Notes under the pieces: model-generated
The model's database searches: none
What the model was told of the DNA's origin: nothing
Seen by the model: the letters and a program-made list of their open reading frames with translations, nothing else
Assembly: GCA_019915015.1 (NCBI GenBank)
Contig: JAHBBC010000003.1
Span: forward strand, 2,108,001-2,172,000
Direction of reading: 5' to 3'
Source: Auriscalpium vulgare
Lineage: Eukaryota > Basidiomycota > Agaricomycetes > Russulales > Auriscalpiaceae
Length of the DNA stretch: 64,000 nucleotides
Translations under genes and position numbers: made by a program
Shown here: positions 11,030 to 22,294 of the stretch, in pieces
Position numbering within the stretch: position 1 is the stretch's first letter
Layout of the letters: every line of letters starts with the position of its first letter

Positions 11030-13060
11030 CGTGCGTGGGTGGGTACGGGTGGGAAGGAGCGACGGTGGTGGGTGGTGGGTGACGAAGGAAAACCAGCGGA
11101 TGAATATCAGGCGGCCTGCGAGGAGGTCTTTATAGCGCGCCGGCGGTGCTTCGACGCGCTAGCGTCGGGTGATTTCTGGGGCCACCCTGGAATGGCACCT
11201 GTGCGGCATCCCTGCCGGTGGTTACGCGCGGTTACGCTCCACCCACTGCGCGCAGCAGTACGTTCTTCCAGTATGCATCCATCTGTTCACCGCGCTCTTC
11301 CATCTCCCGCGCTACCCGCCGCTTCACCTTCCCATCTCCGTCCCCGCATCGCCCATCTTTCTCCGCGCGACGCCACGACGACGCCACGCGCGCGGTGGAG
11401 CGCGAACCACGAAGTCATTCGCAACCTCGGTTCCGGACTGCGCGCCGCGCTGGCCTGCGTCGGTGCTCCGGCTCATCCCGCGACTTCGTCTGGATATGGG
11501 GCGGCGCAAGCCGTGTCGGGCGTCCACGAGGCTGGGCCAAGCGCAGGTCGTCCGATGTGCTGCATCGCTGCGTACACGTACTCGTGCCGGGCATGCGGGA
11601 TGTCAGACAAAGCTCCCGAGCTGTGCGCAATGGTGAGGCCCGATCGCCGCGCCTGTATTTCGAACAGAATGATCAGTGTATTTGTGCCACTGTGCCACCT
11701 GCTCGATCGTAGGGAGAGGTTAAGCACCGGAGCGCCCGTACCTCCGGTCCCCTATCAGTGCGAGGTTGGTGCCGCCCTGCTCAGATCTTGCCACTGGTTG
11801 TGGAGGGAGACATGCGCTTCGACTCAGCAGTGGATCTGCGTGCCGCTCGTTGCCTCAAAATCGATAGCCAAATCGGCGGACCAGCGGGCGCGCCGGCGCT
11901 GCGGCATTTGCGCGTGGCTGCCTCCACGTTTCTGGGTGCCGCTGCTTGCTGGTCTCAACTCACCGGCACTCTACACCTCTACCCGGCCGTGGCACGCGGG
12001 CCGGCCAGCGTGCCACTGCTTCCCTCGCGCACAGTGCACCCCCCTTGAAGGCCCGTCTCAGTTTAAGCAGCCTTTCCTGCGGCCCGTCCAGGACTCCGCG
12101 GGCGAGATCACAGCCTTCTTCCCAACGTATACGCCGCCCGCCTTCATGCGTATCCACAACGCGCCCGGGCTAGTGCTCATATCTCCGCCGGATTCACGCA
12201 TCGTCGACGTGACGTGACGGTGACGGTGCCACAGGATCTCAGGCTTCATCAAGGTCGCTCCTATCGGACCGCTTGTGAATGTATGAAGGTGCGTCGCACG
12301 CCGTTGACTATTGTTCTCCATCTCGCCTGCATGATCTCCTCATTCAGCATGCGGCACATACGTATATCCAGATCATGGCGAAATATAACATTTTCTGTTT
12401 TGTAGGTCTCCAGTGGCGACGGCAAGAACAAGGACGGTGGCTCTATGTAAGCGACGTTGGCACACGTTAATGTTTTCGCGCCACCCTCCTACGTGGGCGC
12501 TTCGACTGCAGGCACACACGTCGAGAACAAGAGTTGGGAGCTTGTTGTCTTGGAGCATAGCCGACGTCGAGTGTGATTCGAAAATGTGCTTCTAGCTGAT
12601 GAGAGCACGCGGGCGAAGCACGCAACGGCCCCTCCCTCTGACGTTGTCTCGCTGGTTGCCTACGACGGTAGGTGGCGAAGGCCGTAGGGGCCCGTAGCGC
12701 GTGGAAGGGTCATCAGATCGCGAGACAATACTGGACGTTTCGTGGAATCTAGTCAGGATACTGTGATCAGAGTTCTGCACAACTGCTGCACAACTGACAA
12801 CTGTTGGCCAAGAAAGATGACGCGCGCAAAAGCCGGGTGTACGGCCTATGACTCGGATGTAGTCACTTCGATACGCCGCCGCGAATATTGTCAGCCTGAT
12901 AATGTAGACAATAACATCTACACTTAGTCAGAAGCAGAAGTTGCCGTGTATTCAATGATCTAGATTTGATCTCGCGAGACAATGCCATATTTCAATTGTG
13001 TGTACTACGTTTGTAGAACAAAAGCGCCGCGTGGCAGCGTGGCGGCCGGGAGGCTCGCGC
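11030..13060. other. No firmly supported gene; possible 3' exons of an unidentified gene
   Basis: The long plus-strand ORFs here overlap the minus-strand wall-protein gene and reflect GC content. A possible short exon pair is seen: a plus-strand frame around 12080-12220 (AFMRIHNAPGLVLISPPDSR) and a frame SGFIKVAPIGPLVN whose last codon meets a GT at about 12280. The latter may join, after a TAG acceptor near 12405, to VSSGDGKNKDGGSM and a stop. No family is recognised and no start is evident. The segment 11,420-12,060 is where the two duplicate copies differ most, which argues against strong coding constraint there. Confidence 0.3.
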
Positions 13061-13064
13061 GCAG

Positions 13065-13071
13065 TATAAAA
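13065..13071 (+). promoter_or_regulatory. TATA box of the FunK1 kinase gene
   Basis: TATAAAA lies about 60 bp before the ATG at 13128. The duplicated 5.6-kb block ends 30 bp upstream at 13034, so this core promoter was not carried into copy B. Confidence 0.55.
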
Positions 13072-13127
13072 GTAAGACTTGCTTCACTATCGATACCACA
13101 ACAACCCACCCAACGCTGTCCTCTCAC

Positions 13128-15408
13128 ATGGATCCTTCTCTCCCTAAAGCGCTCTCTCCTCGCAAGGGAGGCGCCAGCACCGTCAACTACTACATGCACA
13201 CCGTCAATGCGAACTCTACCGACGCTGTTCGTGATGCATTGAAGTCTGACTTGACCAACAATATCGTCTACGATGACCGCGATGTCTTCAGGCGCATTCG
13301 CACCGATCTGGTGGACACTGATCTGGTCAGCCGGTGCTTGAAGACATTCGAAGAATCGAGCGACATGAAGAGCGCCAAGAGTAGTCTGGAAACAATCGAG
13401 GCAAATGCCATTCAAAGGGACCTATTGCCAAAGGGCGAAAAGAAGCAGGAGACATTGATGTACGATCATTTGGTGAGTAGCCGTGGCTTACTCTGTAGAT
13501 TGTACCCTGACTAGCTGCGCAGTTGGCTATATTCCGATTCCTCGAATCCTTCGGCATCGATCGCACTTCGAACCCTCTCCGCTCCGTTGCCGAAGGGGCG
13601 GACACGTTAATCAACGACCAGTTCCATAAATTCGCTGCATTTCCGCGCGTCAAACCGGATTTTGTTTACACCAACGGACGTCAACACCCCATTGACTGGT
13701 GCGATGTTGATGCATTTATCGAAGTGAAGGCGACGACAGCGCAAGGACCCACTCCGAGGACTGACGGGGTGGATCCTATCATTTCCCAGGCGGCGGACTA
13801 CGCACGCCACCACATGTCTTCCCGCCCATTCATGCTGTTCTCAGTCGGCCTCCTGATCTACGGATCCTCATTCTCCGTTGCAATCTTTGATCGCAAGGGC
13901 GTCGCAATCTCGCCCTCCTTGAGCATGTGGGGTGACAAGGAAACTTTCATCCGCACCATCCTCTCCATCACGCACAACCTGACCCCTGTGGAGCTTGGAC
14001 ACGATCCCACAGTTCGCCGACTCCCCCTCGACGAAATTTCTCGCTTGTTTCCCGAAGACACTCCGTCCTTTCCGTGTTATGTCATCGAGCCGCTGATGAA
14101 CGATACCAGCCGTCGTTCCTGGTGCACCATCCATCCCATCTGGGCCTCGTTGTCGCTCTTGGGCCGGGCAAGCTTCGTCTGGAAAGTCAAAGAATACAAG
14201 GTTGGCCTAGGTGGCGTCGCAGAAATAGTAGGGCCTCTTCGTGTCCTCAAAACAGCCTGGCGCCATGGAACTCGCCCGTCGGAGTCCCTCATTTACAGGA
14301 CCATCCAAGGTACCCACCCCGGATTAGCACGTTTTACTGCAGGGTCCGATGTTCAGTTGCCTCCCTCCAATGCCAACCCGCAAGCAGTGCGGGATTTAAT
14401 CACTGTCAATAGGCTTCGCGCGGTGCCTGGTGAGCTGTTCGACGATAAGCCGAGTCCGACTCTGCACCGCCTGGTTCTGGAGACCGTCGGTCGGCCGCTG
14501 TGGGAATACAAGTCAGAAAAGGAGCTCCTGGTCGGCTTTCGCGCTGCACTTGCTGGTGAGTCTGCTTGATCTTCCGTCGACTGAAGACCGCTAATAAATC
14601 CGCAGGTCACCGATTCTTGTCGGACCAAGACATTTTGCATCGCGACATAAGTGCGGGTAACGTCCTTCTCGGAGACCCTGAGGACGGCCAGGGAGTGGAG
14701 GGCTTCATCACCGACGTGGAATTTGCACATGCGCGCAAAGTCTACCTCACGGAGGTGAAGATAGAGCCTGTGGCTTCCGTTCGCGACCCGTATGGAAAGC
14801 AAACTCCGCCCGCGTATCGTGAGAGAAAAACATTTCACGACGACGCCCTACCTGAGCGGGGTCAAGCCATGACGGTGAGTGTCACGTGCCGAGTGATCGA
14901 ATGACGCCCCTAAAGTTATCCTACGCAGGGGACGCTTCAATTCATGGCCCTCGGTTTACTTCAAGCCATCATAGCAGGTATCCCTATAGAGCATCGCGTT
15001 GAACATGACCTCGAGTCGTTCATCTGGGTGCTGGGATACAGCGTGCAGCGCAAACTGCTCAAAGACTACCCAGAAAAGACCTTAGAACATAAAAACCTCA
15101 GCCTAGAGTTCAAGGCAGAATTTGGAAAGCTCAAAGTAGACCTCATCGCAAGCGCCCGGATGAAGCCACTGACATTCATCGACGCTTTCTTCGGGGTCGA
15201 CAATATACCGTCCCCTTTTGTTGTGGCATTTCTCTTGGAGTACAAAAAAATGCTCGGGAGCAGAAACTCGGTTGAAGCGCTCTTACCAATGCGGCCAGTG
15301 GCATCGTCGTACAGTAATCCAGTTACCACGAGCCGCGCTCCTGCTTTCACATACGACGCCTTGTTCAACATCCTTGAGGATTACATCAGTAGCATCCCGC
15401 CGTCTTGA
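13128..15408 (+). CDS. FunK1 fungal-type protein kinase
   Basis: Exons 13128-13472, 13523-14555, 14606-14874 and 14929-15408 join in frame to 708 residues. After an N-terminal domain of about 330 residues comes a kinase domain. Its features are the beta-3 Lys (VLKTAW, K358), a likely alpha-C Glu (SESLIYRTI), the catalytic loop HRDISAGNVLL (D473, N478), ITDVEFAH at the DFG position, GTLQFMA at the end of the activation segment and DLESFIWVL further on. This is the layout of the FunK1 family, which is expanded in multicellular basidiomycetes. Catalytic residues are present, so an active Ser/Thr kinase is expected. Its substrate is unknown. Three shortened copies follow directly downstream. Confidence 0.9.
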
Positions 15409-15750
15409 TCATACATTAGTTTTGCTTGAATACGTTTAGCACACCACGCGCGTACGATGATGTATGTACATAAAATTATTGCAAGAGTGCTGTTGGAATT
15501 TCGCACAATCGCGACCTAAATGCACAAATATCCGGTCAAACTGTCAACCACCTTTGTCCTCGCCCTGGACACCGTGATCGGTCGGCAACGACTTTGCAGC
15601 CGCGCGGGCGACGCCAAATGACCCGTGCATGGCAAGGATAGGGCCGCGCTAGTACGGCCCGAGTTCAATTGAACAGACTCGGCTCGGAATTTCGCACGAC
15701 GTTTTGTGTTCGCTCACCTTCGCCCGTCTCATCTCCCACCTTTATTCACG

Positions 15751-16906
15751 ATGCCGATTGGCCAGAACGACTCCAGGATCTTCTTTGGCTGGGCTAGCAT
15801 TCGGAGCACCGTCTGGACAGTGAGAGCACACAAGGAAAGCCCAAATGGCGTCGCAAAATTCGTCGGGCCTCTTCCTGTCCTCAGATTTCCCTACGCCGTA
15901 AGGGATATCCTCTCTGTGAATAGGTTGCGCGTCGTGGACAGCGATGTGTTCAACGAAGAGGCCAGTCCGGTTCTCCGCCGCCTGGTCCTGGAGAGCGTCG
16001 GTCGGCCGCTGTGGGAATATACCTCAGACAGGGAGCTTCTCGTCGGGTTTCGCGCTGCGCTTAGAGGTGAGTTTGCTTGCTCTGTGGTCTGAACAAAGCA
16101 GCTAATGTTCCGCAGGTCACCAATTTTTGTCGGACCAAGGAATTTTGCATCGCAACATAAGCGCGGGCAGCGTTTTTCTCGGACACCCTGAGGCCCGCGA
16201 GGGAGGGGAGGGCTTCATCACCGACGTGGAATATGCGCATGTCCCATACCTCACGGATGTGCGGGCCGAGCCTGTGGCTTCCGTTCCCGGTGCGTCTGGA
16301 ACGCAAACATCGCCCGCTCATCGTGAGAGGAGAACATTGGACGACGCCGCCATGCCTGAGCGTGGTCAAGCCATGACGGTGAGTGCCACTTGCCGAGTGA
16401 TCGAATGACGCCCTCAAAATTATCTTACACAGGGGACGCTTCAATTCATGGCCGTCGATTTGCTTGAAGCCATCATAGCAGGTGTCCCGATAGAGCACCG
16501 CGTTGAACATGACCTCGAGTCGTTCATCTGGGTGCTGGGATACAGCGCGCAGCGCAGAATGTTCATTGATCACCGGGATAATGACGAACTCGCCCTAGAG
16601 TTTCAGGCCGAATTTGGAAGACTCCAAGTGACCACCATCGAAAGCGCCCGGGGGAAGCCGCTGAAATTCATAACAGTACTCACGCCAGAGCAAATGCTCC
16701 CCCTGAACCATACTTTGGCATTTCTCTTGGAGTACAGAGAAATGCTCCAGAGTAGAGAACACGAGAAAGCTGAAGCGCTCTTACCAATGCGGCCAGTGGC
16801 ATCGTCGTACAGTAATCCAGTTACCACGAGCCGCGCTCCTGCTTTCACATACGACGCCTTGTTCAACATCCTTGAGGATTACATCAGTAGCATCCCGCCG
16901 TCTTGA
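15751..16906 (+). CDS. Truncated FunK1 pseudokinase, copy 2
   Basis: Exons 15751-16066, 16116-16378 and 16433-16906 give 350 residues, starting MPIGQNDSRIFFGWASIRS. The gene begins inside the kinase N-lobe of its parent, so the roughly 330-residue N-terminal domain is absent. The beta-3 Lys is Arg (VLRFPY, R45), the alpha-C segment is deleted, and the catalytic loop reads HRNISAGSVFL (Asp to Asn at 119, Asn to Ser at 124). Phosphotransfer is therefore not expected. Frame, GT..AG introns and the lower C-lobe (DLESFIWVLGYSAQRR) are intact, so it may be expressed as a pseudokinase. Its last 20 residues are identical to those of the full-length FunK1. Confidence 0.75.
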
Positions 16907-17248
16907 TCATACATTAGTTTTGCTTGAATACGTTTAGCACACCACGCGCGTACGATGATGTATGTACATAAAATTATTGCAAGAGTGCTGTTGGAATTTC
17001 GCACAATCGCGACCTAAATGCACAAATATCCGGTCAAACTGTCAACCACCTTTTTCCTCGCCCTGGACACCGTGATCGGTCGGCAACGACTTTGCAGCCG
17101 CGCGGGCGACGCCAAATGACCCGTGCATGGCAAGGATAGGGCCGCGCTAGTACGGCCCGAGTTCAATTGAACAGACTCGGCTCGGAATTTCGCACGACGT
17201 TTTGTGTTCGCTCACCTTCGCCCGTCTCATCTCCCACCGTTATTCACG

Positions 17249-18377
17249 ATGCCGATTGGCCAGAACGACTCCAGGATCTTCTTTGGCTGGGCTAGCATTC
17301 GGAGCACCGTCTGGACAGTGAGAGCACACAAGGAAAGCCCAAATGGCGTCGCAAAATTCGTCGGGCCTCTTCCTGTCCTCAGATTTCCCTACGCCGTAAG
17401 GGATATCCTCTCTGTGAATAGGTTGCGCGTCGTGGACAGCGATGTGTTCAACGAAGAGGCCAGTCCGGTTCTCCGCCGCCTGGTCCTGGAGAGCGTCGGT
17501 CGGCCGCTGTGGGAATACACCTCAGACAGGGAGCTTCTCGTCGGGTTTCGCGCTGCGCTTAAAGGTGAGTTTGCTTGCTCTGTGGTCTGAACAAAGCAGC
17601 TAATGTTCCGCAGGTCACCAATTTTTGTCGGACCAAGGAATTTTGCATCGCAACATAAGCGCGGGCAGCGTTTTTCTCGGACACCCTGAGGCCCGCGAGG
17701 GAGGAGAGGGCTTCATCACCGACGTGGAATATGCACTGCCTGTGGCTTGCGTTCCCGGCCGTGCGCATGGAACGCAAACATCACCCGCCCATCGTGAGAG
17801 GAGAACATTTGACGACGCCGCCATGCCTGAGCGTGGTCAAGCCATGACGGTGAGTGCCGCCTGCCGAGTGATCGAATGACGCCCTCAAAATTATCTTACA
17901 CAGGGGACGCTTCAATTCATGGCCGTCGATTTGTTGAACGCAATCATAGCAGGTGTCCCGATAGAGCACCGCGTTGAACATGACCTCGAGTCATTCATCT
18001 GGGTGCTGGGATACAGCGTGCAGCGCAGAATGTTCATTGATCACCAGGATAATGACGAACTCGCCCTAGAGTTTCAGGCCGAATTTGGAAGACTCCAAGT
18101 GACCACCATCGAACGCGCCCGAAGGTGGCCGCTGCAATTCATAACAATCCTCACGCCAGATCAAAGGCTTCCCCTGAATCATACTTTGGGATTTCTTATG
18201 GAATACGGGGAAATGATCTGGAGGAGAAATCACGAGAAAGTTAAAGCGCTCTTACCAATGCGGCCAGTGGCATCGTCGTACAGTAATCCAGTTACCACGA
18301 GCCGCGCTCCTGCTTTCACATACGACTCCTTGTTCCACATCCTTGATCATTACATCAGTATGATCCCGCCGTCTTGA
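17249..18377 (+). CDS. Truncated FunK1 pseudokinase, copy 3
   Basis: Exons 17249-17564, 17614-17849 and 17904-18377 give 341 residues. Exon 1 is nearly identical to copy 2. Exon 2 carries the same HRNISAGSVFL loop but has lost about nine codons after DVEYA (DVEYALPVACVPG) without breaking frame. The last exon is the most diverged (RWPLQFITILTPDQRLPLNH) and ends FHILDHYISMIPPS instead of FNILEDYISSIPPS. The same catalytic losses as copy 2 make it a predicted pseudokinase. The in-frame deletion and preserved splice sites suggest it remained translatable while changing. Confidence 0.75.
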
Positions 18378-18719
18378 TCATACATTAGTATTGCTTGAAT
18401 ACATTTAGCACACCACGCGCGTACGATGATGTATGTACATAAAATTTTTGCAAGAGTGTTGTTGGAATTTCGCACGATCGCGACCTAAATGCACAAATAT
18501 CCGGTCAAGCTGTCAACCACCTTTTTCCTCGCCCTGGACACCGTGATCGGTCGGCAACGACTTTGCAGCCGCGCGGGCGACGCCAAATGACCCGTGCATG
18601 GCAAGGATAGGGCCGCGCTAGTACGGCCCGAGTTCAATTGAACAGACTCGGCTCGGAATTTCGCACGACGTTTTGTGTTCGCTCACCTTCGCCCGTCTCA
18701 TCTCCCACCGTTATTCACG

Positions 18720-19857
18720 ATGCCGATTGGCCAGAACGACTCCAGGATCTTCTTTGGCTGGGCTAGCATTCGGAGCACCGTCTGGACAGTGAGAGCACAC
18801 AAGGAAAGCCCAAATGGCGTCGCAAAATTCGTCGGGCCTCTTCCTGTCCTCAGATTTCCCTACGCCGTAAGGGATATCCTCTCTGTGAATAGGTTGCGCG
18901 TCGTGGACAGCGATGTGTTCAACGAAGAGGCCAGTCCGGTTCTCCGCCGCCTGGTCCTGGAGAGCGTCGGTCGGCCGCTGTGGGAATACACCTCAGACAG
19001 GGAGCTTCTCGTCGGGTTTCGCGCTGCGCTTAAAGGTGAGTTTGCTTGCTCTGTGGTCTGAACAAAGCAGCTAATGTTCCGCAGGTCACCAATTTTTGTC
19101 GGACCAAGGAATTTTGCATCGCAACATAAGCGCGGGCAGCGTTTTTCTCGGACACCCTGAGGCCCGCGAGGGAGGGGAGGGCTTCATCACCGACGTGGAA
19201 TATGCGCATGTCCCATACCTCACGGATGTGCGGGCCGAGCCTGTGGCTTCCGTTCCCGGTGCGTCTGGAACGCAAACATCGCCCGCTCATCGTGAGAGGA
19301 GAACATTGGACGACGCCGCCATGCCTGAGCGTGGTCAAGCCATGACGGTGAGTGCCACTTGCCGAGTGATCGAATGACGCCCTCAAAATTATCTTACACA
19401 GGGGACGCTTCAATTCATGGCCGTCGATTTGCTTGAAGCCATCATAGCAGGTGTCCCGATAGAGCACCGCGTTGAACATGACCTCGAGTCGTTCATCTGG
19501 GTGCTGGGATACAGCGCGCAGCGCAGAATGTTCATTGATCACCGGGATAATGACGAACTCGCCCTAGAGTTTCAGGCCAGACTCCAAGTGACCACCATCG
19601 AAAGCGCCCGGGGGAAGCCGCTGAAATTCATAACAGCACTCACGCCAGAGCAAATGCTCCCCCTGAACCATACTTTGGGATTTCTTAGGGACTACAGGAA
19701 AATGCTCCAGAGTAGAGAACACGAGAAAGCTGACGCGCTCTTACCACCGGCATCGTCGTACAGTAATCCAGTTACCCTGAGCGGCGCTCCTGCTTTCACA
19801 TACGACTCCTTGTTCCACATCCTTGATCATTACATCAGTATTATCCCGCCGTCTTGA
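18720..19857 (+). CDS. Truncated FunK1 pseudokinase, copy 4
   Basis: Exons 18720-19035, 19085-19347 and 19402-19857 give 344 residues. Exons 1 and 2 are essentially those of copy 2, including HRNISAGSVFL. Exon 3 begins like copy 2 (MAVDLLEAIIAGVPIEHR), has in-frame losses of a few codons (FQARLQV, ALLPPASSYS) and ends like copy 3 (FHILDHYISIIPPS). The copy is therefore a mosaic of its neighbours. It lacks the beta-3 Lys, catalytic Asp and metal-binding Asn. Confidence 0.75.
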
Positions 19858-20657
19858 TCATACATTAGTATTGCTTGAATACGTTTAGCACACCACGCGC
19901 GTACGACGGGTGATGTACATAAAAATAATTGCAAGAGTAAAAGTATTGCCAGACCGCTGCTGGATTTTCGCACAATCGCGAACTAAATTCGGTCAATCTG
20001 TTTTAACTTTCCCCTCACCTGGACACCGAAATCGCTCGCCAAAGCCGCGCGAGTGGCCCAAATGACCTGGTGTTGTCGAGGCGGTGCTCCTCCCTCATGT
20101 GCATGTGCCACTGAAGACTAGTTACATCCGAGTTGTCGCAAACAGTTCGATAGAAAATGGTAGATCGCCGCAGTTAAGCTCACCACGCAGTCACTCGGGC
20201 CCGGGTAAAAGCCTAGACTGGTGACTAGCTGTTAAATTGCAGTGACGAGCGAGCGAGCTGAGTGTTTCATGAGTCAACTTAGGGCGCACGGCGCGGTGGC
20301 CCCTCCTTATGTAATCGCATTGACTGCGACTCCGAGCCGCTGGGGACGAGTCTTAGCACCGGCCCACTCCAATGTCCTCTGCATCAATTGAACTATCAAG
20401 TCACTTGGGTACCTCACCCTGAGGCAGCGCTGATTTCAGCGTTGTCCTCGCGGGAAAGGCGTTGACATGGCTTGGCTGTGTACGCAGTCACTTCGCCAGC
20501 GCCTGCCCGCACTGCGTTGTTCCCTCACACCCACTCCTCAAACCGTCCCAATACCTCGCGCAGCCATCCATATTGACAAACTATGATGTATGGTGCGACG
20601 AACTTACCATCAGATACGCTGTATGTTACCTGCCTTTCATGTGCAGTCGCATAACTC
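19858..20657. other. Spacer remnant and upstream region of the next gene
   Basis: The first 250 bp are a diverged copy of the FunK1 unit spacer, including the sequence around 20070-20090 that recurs near 22550. No gene is supported in the remainder. No clear TATA box was found before the ATG at 20658. Confidence 0.4.
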
Positions 20658-22217
20658 ATGGTTTCTGCGTCGGGCTCTCGCTCTGGGTTATTGGACAGGT
20701 CAAGGCTTCCCCATGAGCTCTGGCATCCGGAGCCTGAGAATCCCCTTCCATCGCATTCGTCGATTGCCATCCCCTCGATGGGCCCGACCGAATGGGACGG
20801 TCCCTCCTCCCAACGCCAATCACTACCCACATCCTTCGAGCCTCTGCGAACACCCATAACGCCGGGACTCCCAGTAATTTTGAACGACTTTGATGTGCCT
20901 CAACCACGCACCGCCGTGCGGTTCCGCCGGGTGTGGCCGCACGCCCCAGTGTTGTCGCGTTGTCAAGTCACAAAATACTGTCCCGGTGGCCGCTTCGAAT
21001 ACCGCGGTTTCCGATTTAAACGGCTGCTAGTCGGCGAAGACGTGGACGTTATGTACGAGCATAGCCATCCTCTGAAGTCCCGTGTGTTGGAGGACATCGA
21101 TGAGCATGAAGATGACACGCTGGTGCTCGTACGAAAGGCCGACAATATCTGGAACCCACTGGGATGGGTGTGGGAAAGCTTGCTGCGGCCTTTCATGGAC
21201 GAAGTAGTCCACGAAGAGGCAGCTCCTATTCTGTCCACTCGGCCTTTGAAGAGCTACGAGGCGCCACTCGAGCGTAGTTCTGCGGCGATGGATGCGCCTT
21301 GGCTGTACGATGATTGTGAGCCCTTATCTTTGCCTGCTTCAATGGCCCTGATACCGGTCTCCAGCCTCCTATGGGCAGTCCTTTAGCACGGCGAGCGCGT
21401 CCGATCTCATCCGCCCCCCCAAGACCGAGCAGCCCGGCTCTGCCCAACCCTCCCGCAAGGAAATGTTCAGCTCTACTCTACGCGCACCGAGCATATCTCG
21501 TCCCCACCCCAACGCACCCAGTTCGCTCCTTGCCACCCTAAAAAATGCCCGTGCACCACGATTCAAACCCGACGGGCACCCGCAGCAGACAACCATCTAC
21601 GGTATCACCGATCACGACCTGAGCGAATCCCTTTCGCCCGTAGTGATCCGCTTCAGCCTCGATCCGCCCAACGATATCCCAGAAAATGGGTACGCTCTCA
21701 AACGCACCACGACGTTGACTGGAATTGCTGCATCGGATGATGTGCTGGAGGATTTCAGGCCGGCCGAGCAACAACGAGAGGCTCACCAGAGCACGCTCAC
21801 AACGTCAAATTCAACACTGATTCCAAGAGCAAATTTCTTTCCTCGCACGCCTGCTGCGCGGCCGAGATCGCGCTCCTCAGGGTTCGACAATCAACTGGTA
21901 CCCGGGGTCACACCAAAGGAGAGGAGGTAAGCGCGATTTATTCTGTTCTCATCAGGACGCTTACAAGTTGTTCTAGTCGAGAGGAACCAGTTGGACGAGA
22001 CGCCACGCAGCCGGAGGTGAATTATCGCGCCAGTACAGAATCAGGCCGGCGCGCCAGCTCTCTCTCAGCCGATCTCATGTCGTCCGGTGCATCCACACTA
22101 AGCGCGACGTCCGACATGGACAGCATAGTCAGCATGAAGACTATGATATCGATCTCGTCGTACAAGGACCGAATGAATCAGTCTATCCAACCTCCGGGAA
22201 CGGTGAATTTACGTTAA
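20658..22217 (+). CDS. Unrecognised 486-residue protein
   Basis: Exons 20658-21315, 21365-21926 and 21977-22217 join in frame to 486 residues beginning MVSASGSRSGLLDRSRLPHE. The N-terminal half has a folded look (FRRVWPHAPVLSRCQVTKY, LLVGEDVDVMYEHSHPLK, DDTLVLVRKADNIWNPLGW). The C-terminal half is Ser/Thr/Pro-rich and likely disordered, with a late stretch SADLMSSGASTLSATSDMDS. I see no signal peptide, membrane segment or known domain. It sits between FunK1 repeat remnants on both sides, so it was either captured within the tandem array or interrupts an older unit. The gene model is good and the function unknown. Confidence 0.6.
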
Positions 22218-22294
22218 AAATCCGGGATCATTTTCTGTGGCACTTGGGCATGAGATAAAATGGACGGCACACCGCCATACGAACTCGGGATAGG

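Larger units (their letters stand above)
7417..13034 (+). repeat. Segmental duplication, copy A (5.6 kb, direct; partner 34203-39791)
   Basis: The sequence from 7417 to 13034 recurs at 34203-39791 in the same orientation. The offset is 26,786 at the left and 26,757 at the right, so the second copy is 29 bp shorter overall. Most of the length differs by only scattered single bases. Differences and small deletions cluster at about 11,420-12,060. The left edge lies at the 3' splice site before exon 3 of the severin gene. The right edge lies 30 bp before the TATA box of the FunK1 gene. Copy A carries the complete severin gene, so it is probably the source copy. Confidence 0.95.
15409..19857 (+). 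repeat. Tandem array of three FunK1-derived units
   Basis: Three head-to-tail units (about 15409-16906, 16907-18377 and 18378-19857, spacing 1498 and 1471 bp) each hold a spacer/upstream block of about 340 bp and a three-exon shortened kinase gene. The upstream blocks and first exons are almost identical between units. Divergence is concentrated in the last exon. The spacer following unit 3 (19858-20100) is a more diverged version of the same spacer. Confidence 0.9.

Noticed and set aside
10820..12217. Plus-strand ORF of 465 codons (and its 399-codon counterpart at 37606-38805)
   Set aside because: It lies antisense to the signal-peptide exon of the Kre9-like gene and is Arg/Ala/Gly-rich with no domain. 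The two duplicate copies differ by indels inside it, and length is explained by GC content.
13034..13128. Idea that the FunK1 gene was duplicated together with the 5.6-kb block
   Set aside because: The block ends at 13034, before the FunK1 TATA box, and no FunK1 sequence follows copy B.
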